Both the position numbers and the translations under genes were made by a program. From Defluviitalea saccharophila (lineage in GTDB: Bacteria > Bacillota > Clostridia > Lachnospirales > Defluviitaleaceae), in contig NZ_CP121687.1 of NCBI RefSeq assembly GCF_038396635.1, positions 1,116,001 to 1,180,000 on the forward strand: a DNA stretch of 64,000 nucleotides, given 5' to 3'. The notes beneath the pieces are model-generated. The model worked only from the letters and a program-made list of their open reading frames with translations, was not told where the DNA came from and did not search any database. Shown here in pieces: positions 53,673 through 63,519 of the stretch. Within the stretch, counting starts at the first letter, position 1. Every line of letters starts with the position of its first letter.

Positions 53673-55085
53673 ATGATAAAATTTGGAACAGGCGGATTTC
53701 GTGCAATTATAGGTGAGGATTTTACAAGAGAAAACCTTGAGCTGATTGCTAAGGCTCTCTCTCAAATGATTGTTCAGGATGGTGTGTCGGACAAGCCAGT
53801 AGTTATTGGATACGATAGAAGATTTTTATCCAATCTTGCGGCACAGTGGATTTCCTGTGTATTCGCAGCAGAAGGGATTACTGTACATCTTATTGATTTT
53901 AACGCTCCTACCCCGATGATTATGTATCAGGTAAAAGCAGAGGAGGCTGCCTATGGCATGGCTGTTACTGCCAGCCACAATCCTGCAGAGTATAACGGTG
54001 TCAAAGTCTTTACCTCCGGTGGTCGTGATGCTACCGAAGTAGTTACCAATAGAATCGAAAATGAAATTTCAAAAATTAACAAAGAAGATATTTCCAGAAT
54101 GGATTTTTCTAAGGCTGTCGAAGCGGGGTTAATTAAAAAAATCAATCCACAAAATGCATATATAGACAGTATTTTAAATCTCATCAATATTGAAGCCATC
54201 AAAGAAAGAGGTCTTAACATCCTTTTAGATCCTATGTATGGTGTAAGTAGGACCACCCTTCAAACCATTTTAATGACATGTCGCTGTAATGTAGAAGTCA
54301 TCCACGGCCGACATGATACCCTCTTTGGCGGCAGACTCCCCTCACCTAACAGCGATACCCTTGCCCACCTCTCACAATTGGTTGTAAAGGGCGGCTATGA
54401 CCTAGGTATCGCCACCGACGGTGATGCTGACCGAATAGGTTTGATTGATGCCAATGGTACCTTTATTCATCCCAATGACATATTAGTATTGCTATACTAT
54501 TATCTCCATGAATTTAAAGGCTGGAAAGGAGGAGTGGTTCGAAACATCGCCACTACTCACTGTCTTGACAGAATGGCAGAGGATTTTGGAGAAATATGCT
54601 ATGAAGTCCCTGTAGGATTTAAACATATTTCCTCCAAGATGGAAGAAACGGACGCGATCATCGGAGGAGAATCCTCAGGAGGCTTGACCGTAAAAGGTCA
54701 TATTCGCGGAAAAGACGGGGTATATGCCGGTGCTCTGTTAACTGAAATGTACAGTGTAATTGGCAAACCTTTGTCTGAAATATTGGATGATATCCACAGC
54801 AAATATGGAAACTATTTTATGAGCGAAGCGGATTTCCGTATCACTCAGGAACGTAAAGAAGAATTGCAAAGATTCCTTTTTGAAGAAAAGAACACTCCCC
54901 ATTTCGATCTTGAGATTGAAAAAGTTTCTTATCTTGACGGGTTCAAGGTTTATTTCAAAAATGGCGGCTGGGTAATCTGCAGATTTTCCGGAACCGAGCC
55001 GGTACTGCGTATCTTCTCTGAAATGAGTACTCCAGAAGAAGCGGATCGTATTAATAAAATCTTCCAGGAATTTTTACAGCTATAA
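53673..55085 (+). CDS. Phosphoglucomutase/phosphomannomutase family protein
   Basis: 470 residues of the alpha-D-phosphohexomutase family: active-site TASHNPAEYNG with the phospho-Ser (about 93-103), metal loop DGDADRIG (about 248-255), GGESSGG sugar loop and a C-terminal RFSGTEPVLRIF phosphate loop. It converts hexose 1-phosphate to 6-phosphate. Start at 53673 follows GGGAGG by 7 nt. It is divergent from the ABC importer operon. With galE, the HAD phosphatase and nucleotidyltransferase nearby, it supports a sugar-phosphate theme. Confidence 0.9.
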   Translation: MIKFGTGGFRAIIGEDFTRENLELIAKALSQMIVQDGVSDKPVVIGYDRRFLSNLAAQWISCVFAAEGITVHLIDFNAPTPMIMYQVKAEEAAYGMAVTASHNPAEYNGVKVFTSGGRDATEVVTNRIENEISKINKEDISRMDFSKAVEAGLIKKINPQNAYIDSILNLINIEAIKERGLNILLDPMYGVSRTTLQTILMTCRCNVEVIHGRHDTLFGGRLPSPNSDTLAHLSQLVVKGGYDLGIATDGDADRIGLIDANGTFIHPNDILVLLYYYLHEFKGWKGGVVRNIATTHCLDRMAEDFGEICYEVPVGFKHISSKMEETDAIIGGESSGGLTVKGHIRGKDGVYAGALLTEMYSVIGKPLSEILDDIHSKYGNYFMSEADFRITQERKEELQRFLFEEKNTPHFDLEIEKVSYLDGFKVYFKNGGWVICRFSGTEPVLRIFSEMSTPEEADRINKIFQEFLQL

Positions 55086-55117
55086 GAAAAGGCTTCGCAG
55101 TCGCGAAGCCTTTTTAT
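55086..55117. terminator. Bidirectional terminator between the mutase gene and aspS
   Basis: A 12-bp stem (55087-55098 with 55103-55114), 4-nt loop, with A and T flanks. Confidence 0.92.
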
Positions 55118-56902
55118 TTATTCTTGTATATCTATTTTTAATCCCAATTCTTCCAGCTGCTTTTCGGTAACTGTTCCGGGTGCCTCTGTCATCGGACAGG
55201 AAGCATCTTTTACTTTTGGGAAAGCGATAACATCTCTTATGCTGTCTTCCTGTGCCATCAGCATAACCATTCTGTCCAGGCCATAAGCCAATCCTCCGTG
55301 AGGCGGTACTCCATATTTAAAAGCATTCATTAAGAATCCAAAATTCTCGTAAGCAGCTTCTTTTGTAAAACCTAATGCAGCAAACATTTTTTCCTGAACA
55401 TCCCTTTGATAAATACGAATACTTCCGCCGCCGATTTCTACTCCATTAAGGCAAATATCATAAGCCTTCGCCCTTACTTTTCCTGGGTCAGTATCCAGTA
55501 ATTCAATATCTTCATCCATAGGTGAGGTAAAAGGATGATGCTTTGCAGCAAATCTTTGTTCTTCTTCATCCCACTCAAGAAGTGGGAACTCTGTTACCCA
55601 TACAAAGGAATACTCATCTTTCCTGGTTAAGCCTAAGCGTTTGGCAACTTCTAAACGAAGATTGCCAAGAGCATCGTATACTACAGAATTTTTATCTGCA
55701 CAGAAAAGCAGAAGGTCCCCATTTTCTGCGTCCATAGCTTTTAAAATAGCTTGTATAGTATCCTCTGATAAAAATTTCGTAAAACTTGATTTTAGTGAGC
55801 CATCTTCATTCACTGCAATCCAAGCTATCCCTTTAGCGCCATAGGTTTTTCCTACTTCAATCAGGGAATCGATTTGTTTTCTTGGGAAGTTTCCGCATCC
55901 CTTAGCATTGATTCCTCTAACACTTCCTCCATTTTCGATTGCATCGGTGAATACTTTGAAGCCGCTATCTTTCGCTATGTCTGAGATATTTACTAATTCA
56001 AGGCCAAAACGAATATCCGGTTTGTCACTTCCAAAACGGTCCATAGCTTCCTGATAAGTTAATCTTGGAATAGGAAGAGGAATATCCACATTGACAGCTT
56101 CTTTAAATACTCTTTGAAGAAGCCTTTCGTTCACATCAATAACATCCTCTACCTGTACAAAGGACAATTCCATATCAATCTGAGTGAATTCCGGCTGTCT
56201 GTCTGCTCTCAAATCTTCATCCCTGAAGCATCTTACAATTTGGAAATATCTATCAAACCCAGAAACCATTAAAAGTTGTTTAAAGGTCTGTGGAGATTGA
56301 GGCAAAGCGTAAAAACTGCCTTGGTGCACACGGCTGGGTACAAGATAGTCCCTTGCACCTTCCGGTGTACTTTTGGCAAGCATAGGCGTTTCTATTTCTA
56401 AAAAGCCCTCACCGTCAAGAAAATTCCTTACGGATTGCGCAACCCTGTGTCGAAGCATTATATTTCTTTGAAGATCCGGTCTTCTAAGGTCTAAGTAGCG
56501 ATACTTAAGACGAAGGTCTTCTTTTACAGCACTGTTTTCTTCTATGGCAAAAGGAGGCGTTTCTGCCTCTGAAAGTATTCGAAGTTCCTTTGCAATCACT
56601 TCAACATACCCTGTTTCCATATTTGGATTAATGCTTTCTCTTTGGCGGACATTCCCTCTTACGGCAATTACAAACTCGCTTCTAAGGGTCTCAGCCTTTT
56701 TAAAGCCTTCAGAATCTACATCGTTTTCATCAAAAACCACTTGTAAAATCCCGCTTCTGTCTCTTAAATCAATAAATATTAAACTTCCCAAATTTCTTCT
56801 TTTTTGTACCCAGCCCATTACTACTACTTCGCTGCCAATCAAATTTTCTTTGACCTGAGTGCAGTAGTGGGTTCTCTTTAATCCTGCCATTGATTCTCCC
56901 AT
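55118..56902 (-). CDS. aspS: Aspartyl-tRNA synthetase
   Basis: 594 residues, bacterial-type class IIb synthetase: N-terminal OB-fold (VVVMGWVQKRRNLGSLIFI, anticodon binding), motif 2 FRDEDLRADRQPEFTQID, a GAD insertion domain in the middle, and motif 3 GLAYGLDRMVMLM near the end. It charges tRNA-Asp. Start at 56902 follows AGGAGG by 6 nt. 45 bp downstream of hisS, in the T-box-controlled operon. Confidence 0.96.
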   Translation of the reverse strand: MGESMAGLKRTHYCTQVKENLIGSEVVVMGWVQKRRNLGSLIFIDLRDRSGILQVVFDENDVDSEGFKKAETLRSEFVIAVRGNVRQRESINPNMETGYVEVIAKELRILSEAETPPFAIEENSAVKEDLRLKYRYLDLRRPDLQRNIMLRHRVAQSVRNFLDGEGFLEIETPMLAKSTPEGARDYLVPSRVHQGSFYALPQSPQTFKQLLMVSGFDRYFQIVRCFRDEDLRADRQPEFTQIDMELSFVQVEDVIDVNERLLQRVFKEAVNVDIPLPIPRLTYQEAMDRFGSDKPDIRFGLELVNISDIAKDSGFKVFTDAIENGGSVRGINAKGCGNFPRKQIDSLIEVGKTYGAKGIAWIAVNEDGSLKSSFTKFLSEDTIQAILKAMDAENGDLLLFCADKNSVVYDALGNLRLEVAKRLGLTRKDEYSFVWVTEFPLLEWDEEEQRFAAKHHPFTSPMDEDIELLDTDPGKVRAKAYDICLNGVEIGGGSIRIYQRDVQEKMFAALGFTKEAAYENFGFLMNAFKYGVPPHGGLAYGLDRMVMLMAQEDSIRDVIAFPKVKDASCPMTEAPGTVTEKQLEELGLKIDIQE

Positions 56903-56947
56903 GATAAACCTCCTATAGTCCAAAATAATAAAATAAATGATTCCGTT

Positions 56948-58210
56948 TTATCCAATGAGTCCTTTTACTGCCTGTACAATATCACTAAGGACAACTTCTG
57001 TTTGTTCTCTGGTTTCCATATTCTTGATAACAGCTTTTCCGGCATTGATTTCATCATCTCCCAGGATCATAGAATATTTTGCACCAATTTTATCCCCATA
57101 TTTCATCTGAGCCTTCACACTTTTACCCAAATGGTCTGCCTCTGCAGATATTCCTGCCTGGCGAAGCTGATATACCAGATGATGGGCTTTAATTAATGCA
57201 CTTTCTCCTATAGAACCTATAAAGATATCTTTGGACGGAGTATATTCCTTTTTCCCCTTCTCCGCTTCTGCTACCATTAACAGTCTTTCCAATCCTACGG
57301 CGAATCCAACCGCTGGAGTGGGAGAACCACCTAATTCTTCAACTAAATTGTTGTATCGGCCCCCTCCACAGATGGTTCCCTGGGCACCGATATCTGTAGA
57401 AATGAATTCAAATACGGTTCTTGTATAATAGTCTAAGCCTCTTACAATACCCGGATCTACAGTGTATTCTATTCCCATTTCATCCAGTAATGTTTTCACC
57501 ATTTCAAAGTGATTTTTGCATTCTTCTCCTAAAGTATCCAGTACTGTAGGCGCATTGGCAACAATCTTGCCGCAATTTTCATTTTTACAGTCTAGTACCC
57601 TTAATGGATTTTTTTCAAATCTTTCTTTACAGGTTTCACAAAGATTGTGTAAATTTTCTCCAAGATATTCTCTTAGCTTTTCATTGTACTTCTTACGGCA
57701 TTCCGGTCCTCCCAGGCTGTTGATATGCAGTTTTACCTTGGAGATCCCCATTCTTTTTAACAGTTCTGCGGCAACAGTAATCACTTCTACATCTGCAGTT
57801 GGAGCGTCTGCCCCAAGAAGTTCAATACCAAATTGATGGAATTGTCTCATTCTTCCTGCCTGAGGTTTTTCGTATCTAAAGGCAGGGGTAATGTAGTACA
57901 GTTTTGTAGGCTGAGTGTCAGCGTACATTTTTTGTTCTAAGTAGGCTCTAACGGCTCCGGCTGTTCCCTCCGGCTTTAGAGTAATATTTCTTCCCTTTTT
58001 ATCTTGAAAACTATACATTTCCTTTTGAACAATATCCGTCGTTTCTCCTACGCCTCTTTGAAAAAGCTCTGTATGTTCAAACATTGGTGTCCTGATTTCT
58101 CCATAGCCAAAATCCTTGCATAATTCCCTGATAGTTTGTTCCATTTCCTGCCAAGCAATAATTTCACTTCCAAACAAATCCTTTGTCCCACGAGGTGCTT
58201 TGGTCAGCAT
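56948..58210 (-). CDS. hisS: Histidyl-tRNA synthetase
   Basis: 420 residues, class IIa synthetase: RGTKDLFGSE start, motif 2 FRYEKPQAGRMRQFHQFG, His-specific GLDYYTRTVFE and GGGRYNNLVEELGG, and a C-terminal anticodon-binding domain. It charges tRNA-His. It is the first gene after a T-box leader whose features fit tRNA-Asp, so expression of hisS follows aspartate charging. GGAGG precedes the ATG. Confidence 0.96.
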   Translation of the reverse strand: MLTKAPRGTKDLFGSEIIAWQEMEQTIRELCKDFGYGEIRTPMFEHTELFQRGVGETTDIVQKEMYSFQDKKGRNITLKPEGTAGAVRAYLEQKMYADTQPTKLYYITPAFRYEKPQAGRMRQFHQFGIELLGADAPTADVEVITVAAELLKRMGISKVKLHINSLGGPECRKKYNEKLREYLGENLHNLCETCKERFEKNPLRVLDCKNENCGKIVANAPTVLDTLGEECKNHFEMVKTLLDEMGIEYTVDPGIVRGLDYYTRTVFEFISTDIGAQGTICGGGRYNNLVEELGGSPTPAVGFAVGLERLLMVAEAEKGKKEYTPSKDIFIGSIGESALIKAHHLVYQLRQAGISAEADHLGKSVKAQMKYGDKIGAKYSMILGDDEINAGKAVIKNMETREQTEVVLSDIVQAVKGLIG

Positions 58211-58324
58211 ATAAATTCCTCCTTATGATATACCTTCTACGGCTTTTTATTCCCTGTTAAACCTTTTTAACCTGCGTAGCTTCTTATCCCTTGTTATTAA
58301 CATTACCAATAACCTATTTTTCAA

Positions 58325-58365
58325 CAAAAAATCCGTCCATGACAAAAAATTTTGCCAGGGACGGA
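58325..58365 (-). terminator. Attenuator terminator of the T-box leader
   Basis: TCCGTCC (58365-58359) pairs with GGACGGA (58338-58332) with further inner pairs, followed by T6 on the minus strand. Confidence 0.85.
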
Positions 58366-58571
58366 AATATTCTTCCGCGGTGCCACCCTGTTTGAATAGC
58401 ATTCCTCTTGTGAGTTTTATAACGGTAACAAACCGTACAATCCTACTCCTATTTCAGATTGTCACTTAAGGATGTCCTTCGAATATTTTTTCTTTAAAAG
58501 CTCTCAGCCCAGGCTTTTTTTTCTGTAAAAGAAATATAAATATTCTACTCTTCCTCTTAACGCTTTAATGT
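58325..58571 (-). promoter_or_regulatory. T-box leader of hisS-aspS (tRNA-Asp responsive)
   Basis: The conserved T-box sequence GGGTGGCACCGCGG is at 58388-58375 on the minus strand. Upstream is a Stem I in which GAATATTT pairs with AAATATTC, followed by GAAGGACATCC with GAC (Asp) in the specifier position. The T-box bulge reads TGGC, which pairs with an acceptor end GCCA (discriminator G73). tRNA-Asp has G73, whereas tRNA-His has C73. Both signals therefore point to tRNA-Asp. The leader ends in a terminator at 58365-58325. Confidence 0.88.
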
Positions 58572-58577
58572 ATTGCT

Positions 58578-58586
58578 ATCATACCA
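58578..58586 (-). promoter_or_regulatory. Extended -10 promoter of the T-box operon
   Basis: TGGTATGAT on the minus strand (58586-58578); no good -35. It lies just above the proposed leader start. Confidence 0.5.
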
Positions 58587-58623
58587 TTCCAATTTTCATA
58601 TTACATTCTACATTTTATGCATA

Positions 58624-60042
58624 TTAAAAAACATTGTCAAGGTCTTTCAAACCCTTTTGTTTTCTTAAGATCATCTCATCAATTCTATTAATATATTCTT
58701 CAACATTCTTAACATTGGGTATTCGTTCAATCCTATTAGTTATAGGGTCTACGACTTTTGTAATGGCTCCTGCCCCCAGGGCTAAGATTGTTTCTTTCTC
58801 TTCCATGATTTCAATATTGTACACCGACTCTTTTCCCGATTTACAATACCCTACATTCTCGAAATTTCCAAGCATGTTTTTTTGTCTATAAAGATAATAG
58901 GGTTCCATACCCATGTCATAAGCTCCTTGACTGGTTATGAATATCATATCTTCTATTTCCTCAGCTTTGGTCAGGGTATATTCCTCTAAGGATTCTCTTA
59001 ATCTTGAAGCCCGCTTAATTGCCATAGTATGAACCGTAATACTGTCGGGATTCAATTCCTTAATCTTAACCATAGTATTTTTCACATCTTCGGGACTTTC
59101 ACCAGGCAAGCCTACAATTAAATCCATATTGATATTATGATGGCCTATTTCCCTTGCCCAATTGAAAACTTTTACGATATCCTCCGTAGTATGCTTTCGG
59201 CCAATGCGTACGAGGGTTTCTTCGTTCATGGTTTGAGGATTAATTGAAATTCGGTTGACATGATACTGTTTAAGAATCTCTAATTTTCTTTTTGTAATCG
59301 TATCCGGTCTTCCGGCTTCTACGGTAAATTCCTCGGCATCCTTGACATTAAAATGCTGATTCACCAGCATTAACAGTCTTTCCAGCTGATCTTCGTTTAA
59401 GGCGGTAGGGGTCCCGCCTCCTATATAAATGCTTCTAATTTTCTTATTGCTGCTATACTTCCCACCGAAAATGATTTCTTTTTCTAAGGCATCCAGATAG
59501 CCCTCGACTTGTTTTTCTCTATGGTCTATAGCATAAGAAGTAAAAGAACAATACAGACATCTTGTAGGGCAAAAAGGAATCCCTATATAGACACTGATCT
59601 CATCCTCTTGATTTTTTTCCAATATGCTTTTTTCTTTTTCCGCAACTTTGATCATCAATTCCACTTTATCTTCTCTGATATCATAGAACTCTAATAATCG
59701 TTTTTTTATATCTTCCCTGGGCATATTGTGCTCAAACATTTCATGCACAATTTTTGTAGGCCTTATGCCTGTCAGAAACCCCCAGGGCATTTTTACTCCA
59801 GTAACTTCACAAAGGGTGTGATAAAGGGTGCGAATCAACTGCTGCTTGGTATGTTTTTGATCAAGACTCCCCTCTTCTTCTTTGACCACTATGAGCTGTT
59901 CCTTTTGATAAATTTCAGCTCTGCATAGATTATCTCTTAAAATACTTCTAATCTTCGCTTCTTGAATATAGCCTTCAAAAACTTTTATGATATTTTCTAT
60001 TTCGTAATGATATTCATGTCCTACTAATTCTATGTCAATCAT
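58624..60042 (-). CDS. hemZ: HemZ-like radical SAM coproporphyrinogen III oxidase family protein
   Basis: 472 residues: an N-terminal domain found in HemZ (about 1-150, with KMPWGFLTGIRPTKI), then a radical SAM domain with CPTRCLYC (CxxxCxxC, about 169-176), GGGTPTAL and a HemN-like C-terminal part. HemZ-type proteins are annotated as oxygen-independent coproporphyrinogen dehydrogenases, though biochemical proof is limited. Follows the MBL gene by 2 bp in the relA-dtd-MBL-hemZ run. Confidence 0.9.
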   Translation of the reverse strand: MIDIELVGHEYHYEIENIIKVFEGYIQEAKIRSILRDNLCRAEIYQKEQLIVVKEEEGSLDQKHTKQQLIRTLYHTLCEVTGVKMPWGFLTGIRPTKIVHEMFEHNMPREDIKKRLLEFYDIREDKVELMIKVAEKEKSILEKNQEDEISVYIGIPFCPTRCLYCSFTSYAIDHREKQVEGYLDALEKEIIFGGKYSSNKKIRSIYIGGGTPTALNEDQLERLLMLVNQHFNVKDAEEFTVEAGRPDTITKRKLEILKQYHVNRISINPQTMNEETLVRIGRKHTTEDIVKVFNWAREIGHHNINMDLIVGLPGESPEDVKNTMVKIKELNPDSITVHTMAIKRASRLRESLEEYTLTKAEEIEDMIFITSQGAYDMGMEPYYLYRQKNMLGNFENVGYCKSGKESVYNIEIMEEKETILALGAGAITKVVDPITNRIERIPNVKNVEEYINRIDEMILRKQKGLKDLDNVF

Positions 60043-60044
60043 AT

Positions 60045-60689
60045 TTATACATCCCAGCCGTCTTCATTGAAGTATGGATTATGTTTCTTTTCTGAACCAA
60101 TGGTTGTTGCTCCTTCATGTCCCGGGTAAACCATAACATCCTCAGGAAGAACAAGAAGTTTATCTTTAATACCAGCTTTTAAAAGCTGAAAACTTCCCCC
60201 AGGGAAATCAGTTCTTCCAATGGACCGTTGAAACAAATTGTCTCCCGAAAAAAGTACCTTATGATTTTCTTCATAATAATTAACCCCGTCCATCGTATGT
60301 CCAGGGGTATGAATCACTTTAAAGGATAAATTCCCTACATGAATGATTTCTCCATCGGAAACATATTTATCAGCAGTCTTTGTAAATCCCCTATGGGCAA
60401 ACACCCCTGAAAGATTAAGATTAGGATTACTTAAATATTCCTTTCCTTCTTCATGGATTACAATTTCTGCTCCGGTAAATTCTTTAACCTTATCCAAGGC
60501 TCCTATATGGTCGAAATGACCATGGGTGATAAAAATATATTCTATTTCCAAATTTTCTTTTTTTATAGCTTCAATAATTTTATTTCCCTCTGCTCCGGGA
60601 TCCACTACCACACCTTTACCGGTAGTTTCATCTCCCATGATATAACAGTTTACTCCCATCATTCCTACGGTAAGAACTTTTAATATCAT
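60045..60689 (-). CDS. MBL-fold metallo-hydrolase (glyoxalase II-like)
   Basis: 214 residues with the metallo-beta-lactamase motif THGHFDHIG (about 55-63), TPGHT and a GDNLF segment, then PGHEGATT. These are the zinc/iron ligands of the hydroxyacylglutathione hydrolase-like subfamily. Substrate is unknown. It lies 16 bp downstream of dtd in a conserved gene run. Confidence 0.9.
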   Translation of the reverse strand: MILKVLTVGMMGVNCYIMGDETTGKGVVVDPGAEGNKIIEAIKKENLEIEYIFITHGHFDHIGALDKVKEFTGAEIVIHEEGKEYLSNPNLNLSGVFAHRGFTKTADKYVSDGEIIHVGNLSFKVIHTPGHTMDGVNYYEENHKVLFSGDNLFQRSIGRTDFPGGSFQLLKAGIKDKLLVLPEDVMVYPGHEGATTIGSEKKHNPYFNEDGWDV

Positions 60690-60705
60690 ATAGGTTCTCC
60701 TTACA

Positions 60706-61155
60706 TTAAAAGGTTTTATCGCTATCGATTAAAATGGTTACAGGACCATCATTTAATAAACGCACTTCCATATGGCTTTGGAATTGCCCCTGTTCTACTT
60801 TTATTCCCGTTGCTTTTGCCTTTTTAATAAAGGTATTATAAATTTCTTCAGCCACAGCGGGGGGAGCAGCTTTTGTATAACTTGGTCTTTTCCCTTTTCT
60901 GGCATCTCCATATAGGGTAAAATTAGGAACAATCAAAAGCTCCCCGCCTACATCCTTAAGAGACAGGTTCATCTTGCCTTCTTCATCTTCAAAAATTCTT
61001 AGGTGAATGATTTTATCAAGCATATAGTCCATAACTTTTTCATCATCTGTCTCCTGCATTCCAAGAAGAACCATCAGTCCTTTTCCAATTTCGCCAATAG
61101 TATTTCCGTCTACTTTCACACTTGCTTGTGCTACTTTCTGTACAACTGCCCGCAA
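60706..61155 (-). CDS. dtd: D-aminoacyl-tRNA deacylase
   Basis: 149 residues: MRAVVQKVAQASVKVDG start, then RIFEDEEGKMNLSL, the region LLIVPNFTLYGDARKGKRPSYTKA, and the C-terminal NDGPVTILIDS (cis-Pro motif). Dtd removes D-amino acids (and Gly) from mis-charged tRNAs. The catalytic SQxxT motif of Dtd reads PNxxT here, which is unusual. It follows relA by 11 bp, the common Firmicute order. Confidence 0.92.
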   Translation of the reverse strand: MRAVVQKVAQASVKVDGNTIGEIGKGLMVLLGMQETDDEKVMDYMLDKIIHLRIFEDEEGKMNLSLKDVGGELLIVPNFTLYGDARKGKRPSYTKAAPPAVAEEIYNTFIKKAKATGIKVEQGQFQSHMEVRLLNDGPVTILIDSDKTF

Positions 61156-61166
61156 TGTCTTACCTC

Positions 61167-63404
61167 CTAGGTAGTCACTCGTATAATATCGTTGATTCCG
61201 GGTACATTTTTAAGCTTCTTGGTAATAACTTCTAGTTGCTGTACACCGCTAATCTCTATAGTAATATTAAAGATCGATTCATTATTTTTGTTCGTTCTGG
61301 CATTCAGTGCCTTAACAGGGATCTTTTCTTCTGTAAGTACCTTTGAAATGTCAATGAGCATTCCCATTCTATCTTCACCGACCACTTTAATTTCGGTTTG
61401 ATAGGTTCTCTTTTTCGTGTCCTGCTCGGCAACATACCATTCAGCATCAATTAAACGATTTTTGTCTTCATCGCCTAAGTGAATAATGTTAATACAATCG
61501 GTTCTGTGTATAGACACACCTCTGCCTCTTGTAATAAACCCGACAATCTCATCTCCTGGAACAGGATTGCAGCATTTAGAAAAGCGTACCGCTACATCTC
61601 CTACTCCTTTTACAACTATACCACTTTTTGATTTTTTAATTGGTTTTTTGGATTCTTCCTGGGGAACGATAATATTGTCTTCTGTGATGTGCTTTCTCTG
61701 CTCTTTTTGATATTCCTCATATAATCTGTGAACGACTTGCCCTTCTTTAAGGCCTCCATGGCCTATAGCTGCACAAACTGCATCCCAGGTTTGAAATCCA
61801 TATTTGCTTAAAACCACTGCCATCCATTCCGGTTTTAACAAATCATTTATATTGAGGCCTCTTCTTTTGGCATCTCTCTCAAGCATTTCTTTTCCACGGA
61901 TAATGTTTTCATCTTTGAATTCCTTTTTAAACCATTGGTTAATTTTCGTTTTTGCCTGAGAACTTTTTACGTTTTTAAGCCAATCCCTGCTGGGACCTCT
62001 GGAATTTTGAGAAGTTAATATCTCGATACGATCTCCATTTTTGATCTGATAATCAAACGTAACGATTTTACCATTTACCTTGGCACCTACCATCTTATTT
62101 CCAACGGCACTGTGAATTGAATATGCAAAATCAATTGGAGTAGAGCCATAAGGCAAGCTGATGACATCTCCTTTAGGGGTAAAGGCGTATACCTGATCAT
62201 TAAAGATATCCAAATCCAGTCTAAGGGCATCCATGAATTCCCTATTGTCTGACATTTCTCTCTGCCATTCAAGGATTTGTCTAAGCCATGCCAGTTTTTC
62301 TTCAGTTTTGTCCTGGGATTTGTCTTGATTCTTGCTTCCTTTTTTACCTTCTTTGTATTTCCAATGGGCAGCAATCCCATATTCCGCCGTACGGTGCATT
62401 TCCCATGTACGAATTTGAACTTCAAAAGGTTCTCCCTCAGGACCGATGACACTGGTATGAAGAGACTGATACATATTAGGCTTCGGCATAGCAATATAAT
62501 CCTTAAATCTTCCCGGGATCGGTTTATACATTTCATGTACAACACCAAGTACCCCGTAGCAATCTTTGACCGAATCGACTATTGCTCGAATAGCAAACAA
62601 ATCAAAGATTTGATCTAAAGTTTTATTTTGGCCTACCATTTTTTTGTAAATGCTAAAAAAGTGTTTTGGTCTTCCTTCAACCGATGCCTTAATGCCTGCT
62701 TCCTCAAGTTTTTTCTTAACCTGTTCAATAATTTTTTCTATATATTCTACCCGTTCAATGCGTCTTTTTGCAATTTTTTCCACTAAATCATAATAAGCTT
62801 CCGGTTCAAGATACCTAAGGGCTAAATCATCCAACTCCACTTTGATCTTGGAAATACCCAGTCTATGAGCCAAAGGGGCATAGATATGCAGGGTCTCATA
62901 AGCCTTTTCTTTTTGCTTTTCTGGGGACATGAAGCGAAGTGTTCTCATATTGTGGAGTCGATCGGCAAGCTTGATTAAGATAACTCTTATATCCTGTGCC
63001 ATGGCTAAAAACATCTTTCGATAGTTCTCTGCCTGTATCTCTTCTTTTTGCATTTCTTTATTACCGGTAGAAAACTCTATCTTTCCTAACTTTGTTACCC
63101 CTTCAACCAATCTTGCGATTTCTTCGCTAAAAAGCCTGGATATATCTTCAAACGTGTAATCGGTATCTTCTATAATATCATGCAGAATTCCTGCCGTTAT
63201 AGATTCTAAGTCCAGCTCCAGTTCAGCCAAAATGACTGCTACTTCCAATGGATGTATAATATATGGTTCTCCAGATTTACGGTATTGATTTTTATGAGCT
63301 TCCTTGGCAAGATTGTAAGCACGCTCAATCATAGAAAAATCATTGGAGGGATGATACGATTGAATTGTGCGTATTAACTTTTGGTAAATCGCTTCGTCGG
63401 GCAT
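61167..63404 (-). CDS. relA: Bifunctional (p)ppGpp synthetase/hydrolase RelA/SpoT
   Basis: 745 residues: HD hydrolase domain with HDIIEDTDYT (about 79-88), synthetase domain (RFKDYIAMPKPNMYQSLH), TGS domain (VYAFTPKGDVISLPYGSTPIDFAYSIHS region), a conserved Cys-containing linker (VRFSKCCNPVPGD) and a C-terminal ACT domain. It makes and degrades the stringent-response alarmone. Start is placed at 63404, with a G-rich site upstream; the frame to 63539 would overlap the previous gene and has no site. Confidence 0.95.
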   Translation of the reverse strand: MPDEAIYQKLIRTIQSYHPSNDFSMIERAYNLAKEAHKNQYRKSGEPYIIHPLEVAVILAELELDLESITAGILHDIIEDTDYTFEDISRLFSEEIARLVEGVTKLGKIEFSTGNKEMQKEEIQAENYRKMFLAMAQDIRVILIKLADRLHNMRTLRFMSPEKQKEKAYETLHIYAPLAHRLGISKIKVELDDLALRYLEPEAYYDLVEKIAKRRIERVEYIEKIIEQVKKKLEEAGIKASVEGRPKHFFSIYKKMVGQNKTLDQIFDLFAIRAIVDSVKDCYGVLGVVHEMYKPIPGRFKDYIAMPKPNMYQSLHTSVIGPEGEPFEVQIRTWEMHRTAEYGIAAHWKYKEGKKGSKNQDKSQDKTEEKLAWLRQILEWQREMSDNREFMDALRLDLDIFNDQVYAFTPKGDVISLPYGSTPIDFAYSIHSAVGNKMVGAKVNGKIVTFDYQIKNGDRIEILTSQNSRGPSRDWLKNVKSSQAKTKINQWFKKEFKDENIIRGKEMLERDAKRRGLNINDLLKPEWMAVVLSKYGFQTWDAVCAAIGHGGLKEGQVVHRLYEEYQKEQRKHITEDNIIVPQEESKKPIKKSKSGIVVKGVGDVAVRFSKCCNPVPGDEIVGFITRGRGVSIHRTDCINIIHLGDEDKNRLIDAEWYVAEQDTKKRTYQTEIKVVGEDRMGMLIDISKVLTEEKIPVKALNARTNKNNESIFNITIEISGVQQLEVITKKLKNVPGINDIIRVTT

Positions 63405-63519
63405 ATTTTTCCCCCATTCGTGATATATAAACATATTTCCTTTATTATAGTCATTCTGCACTATAAATGCAACATTCTCAAAAAAAGAAACTGAACTGTC
63501 AGACCATTCCATACAAATA

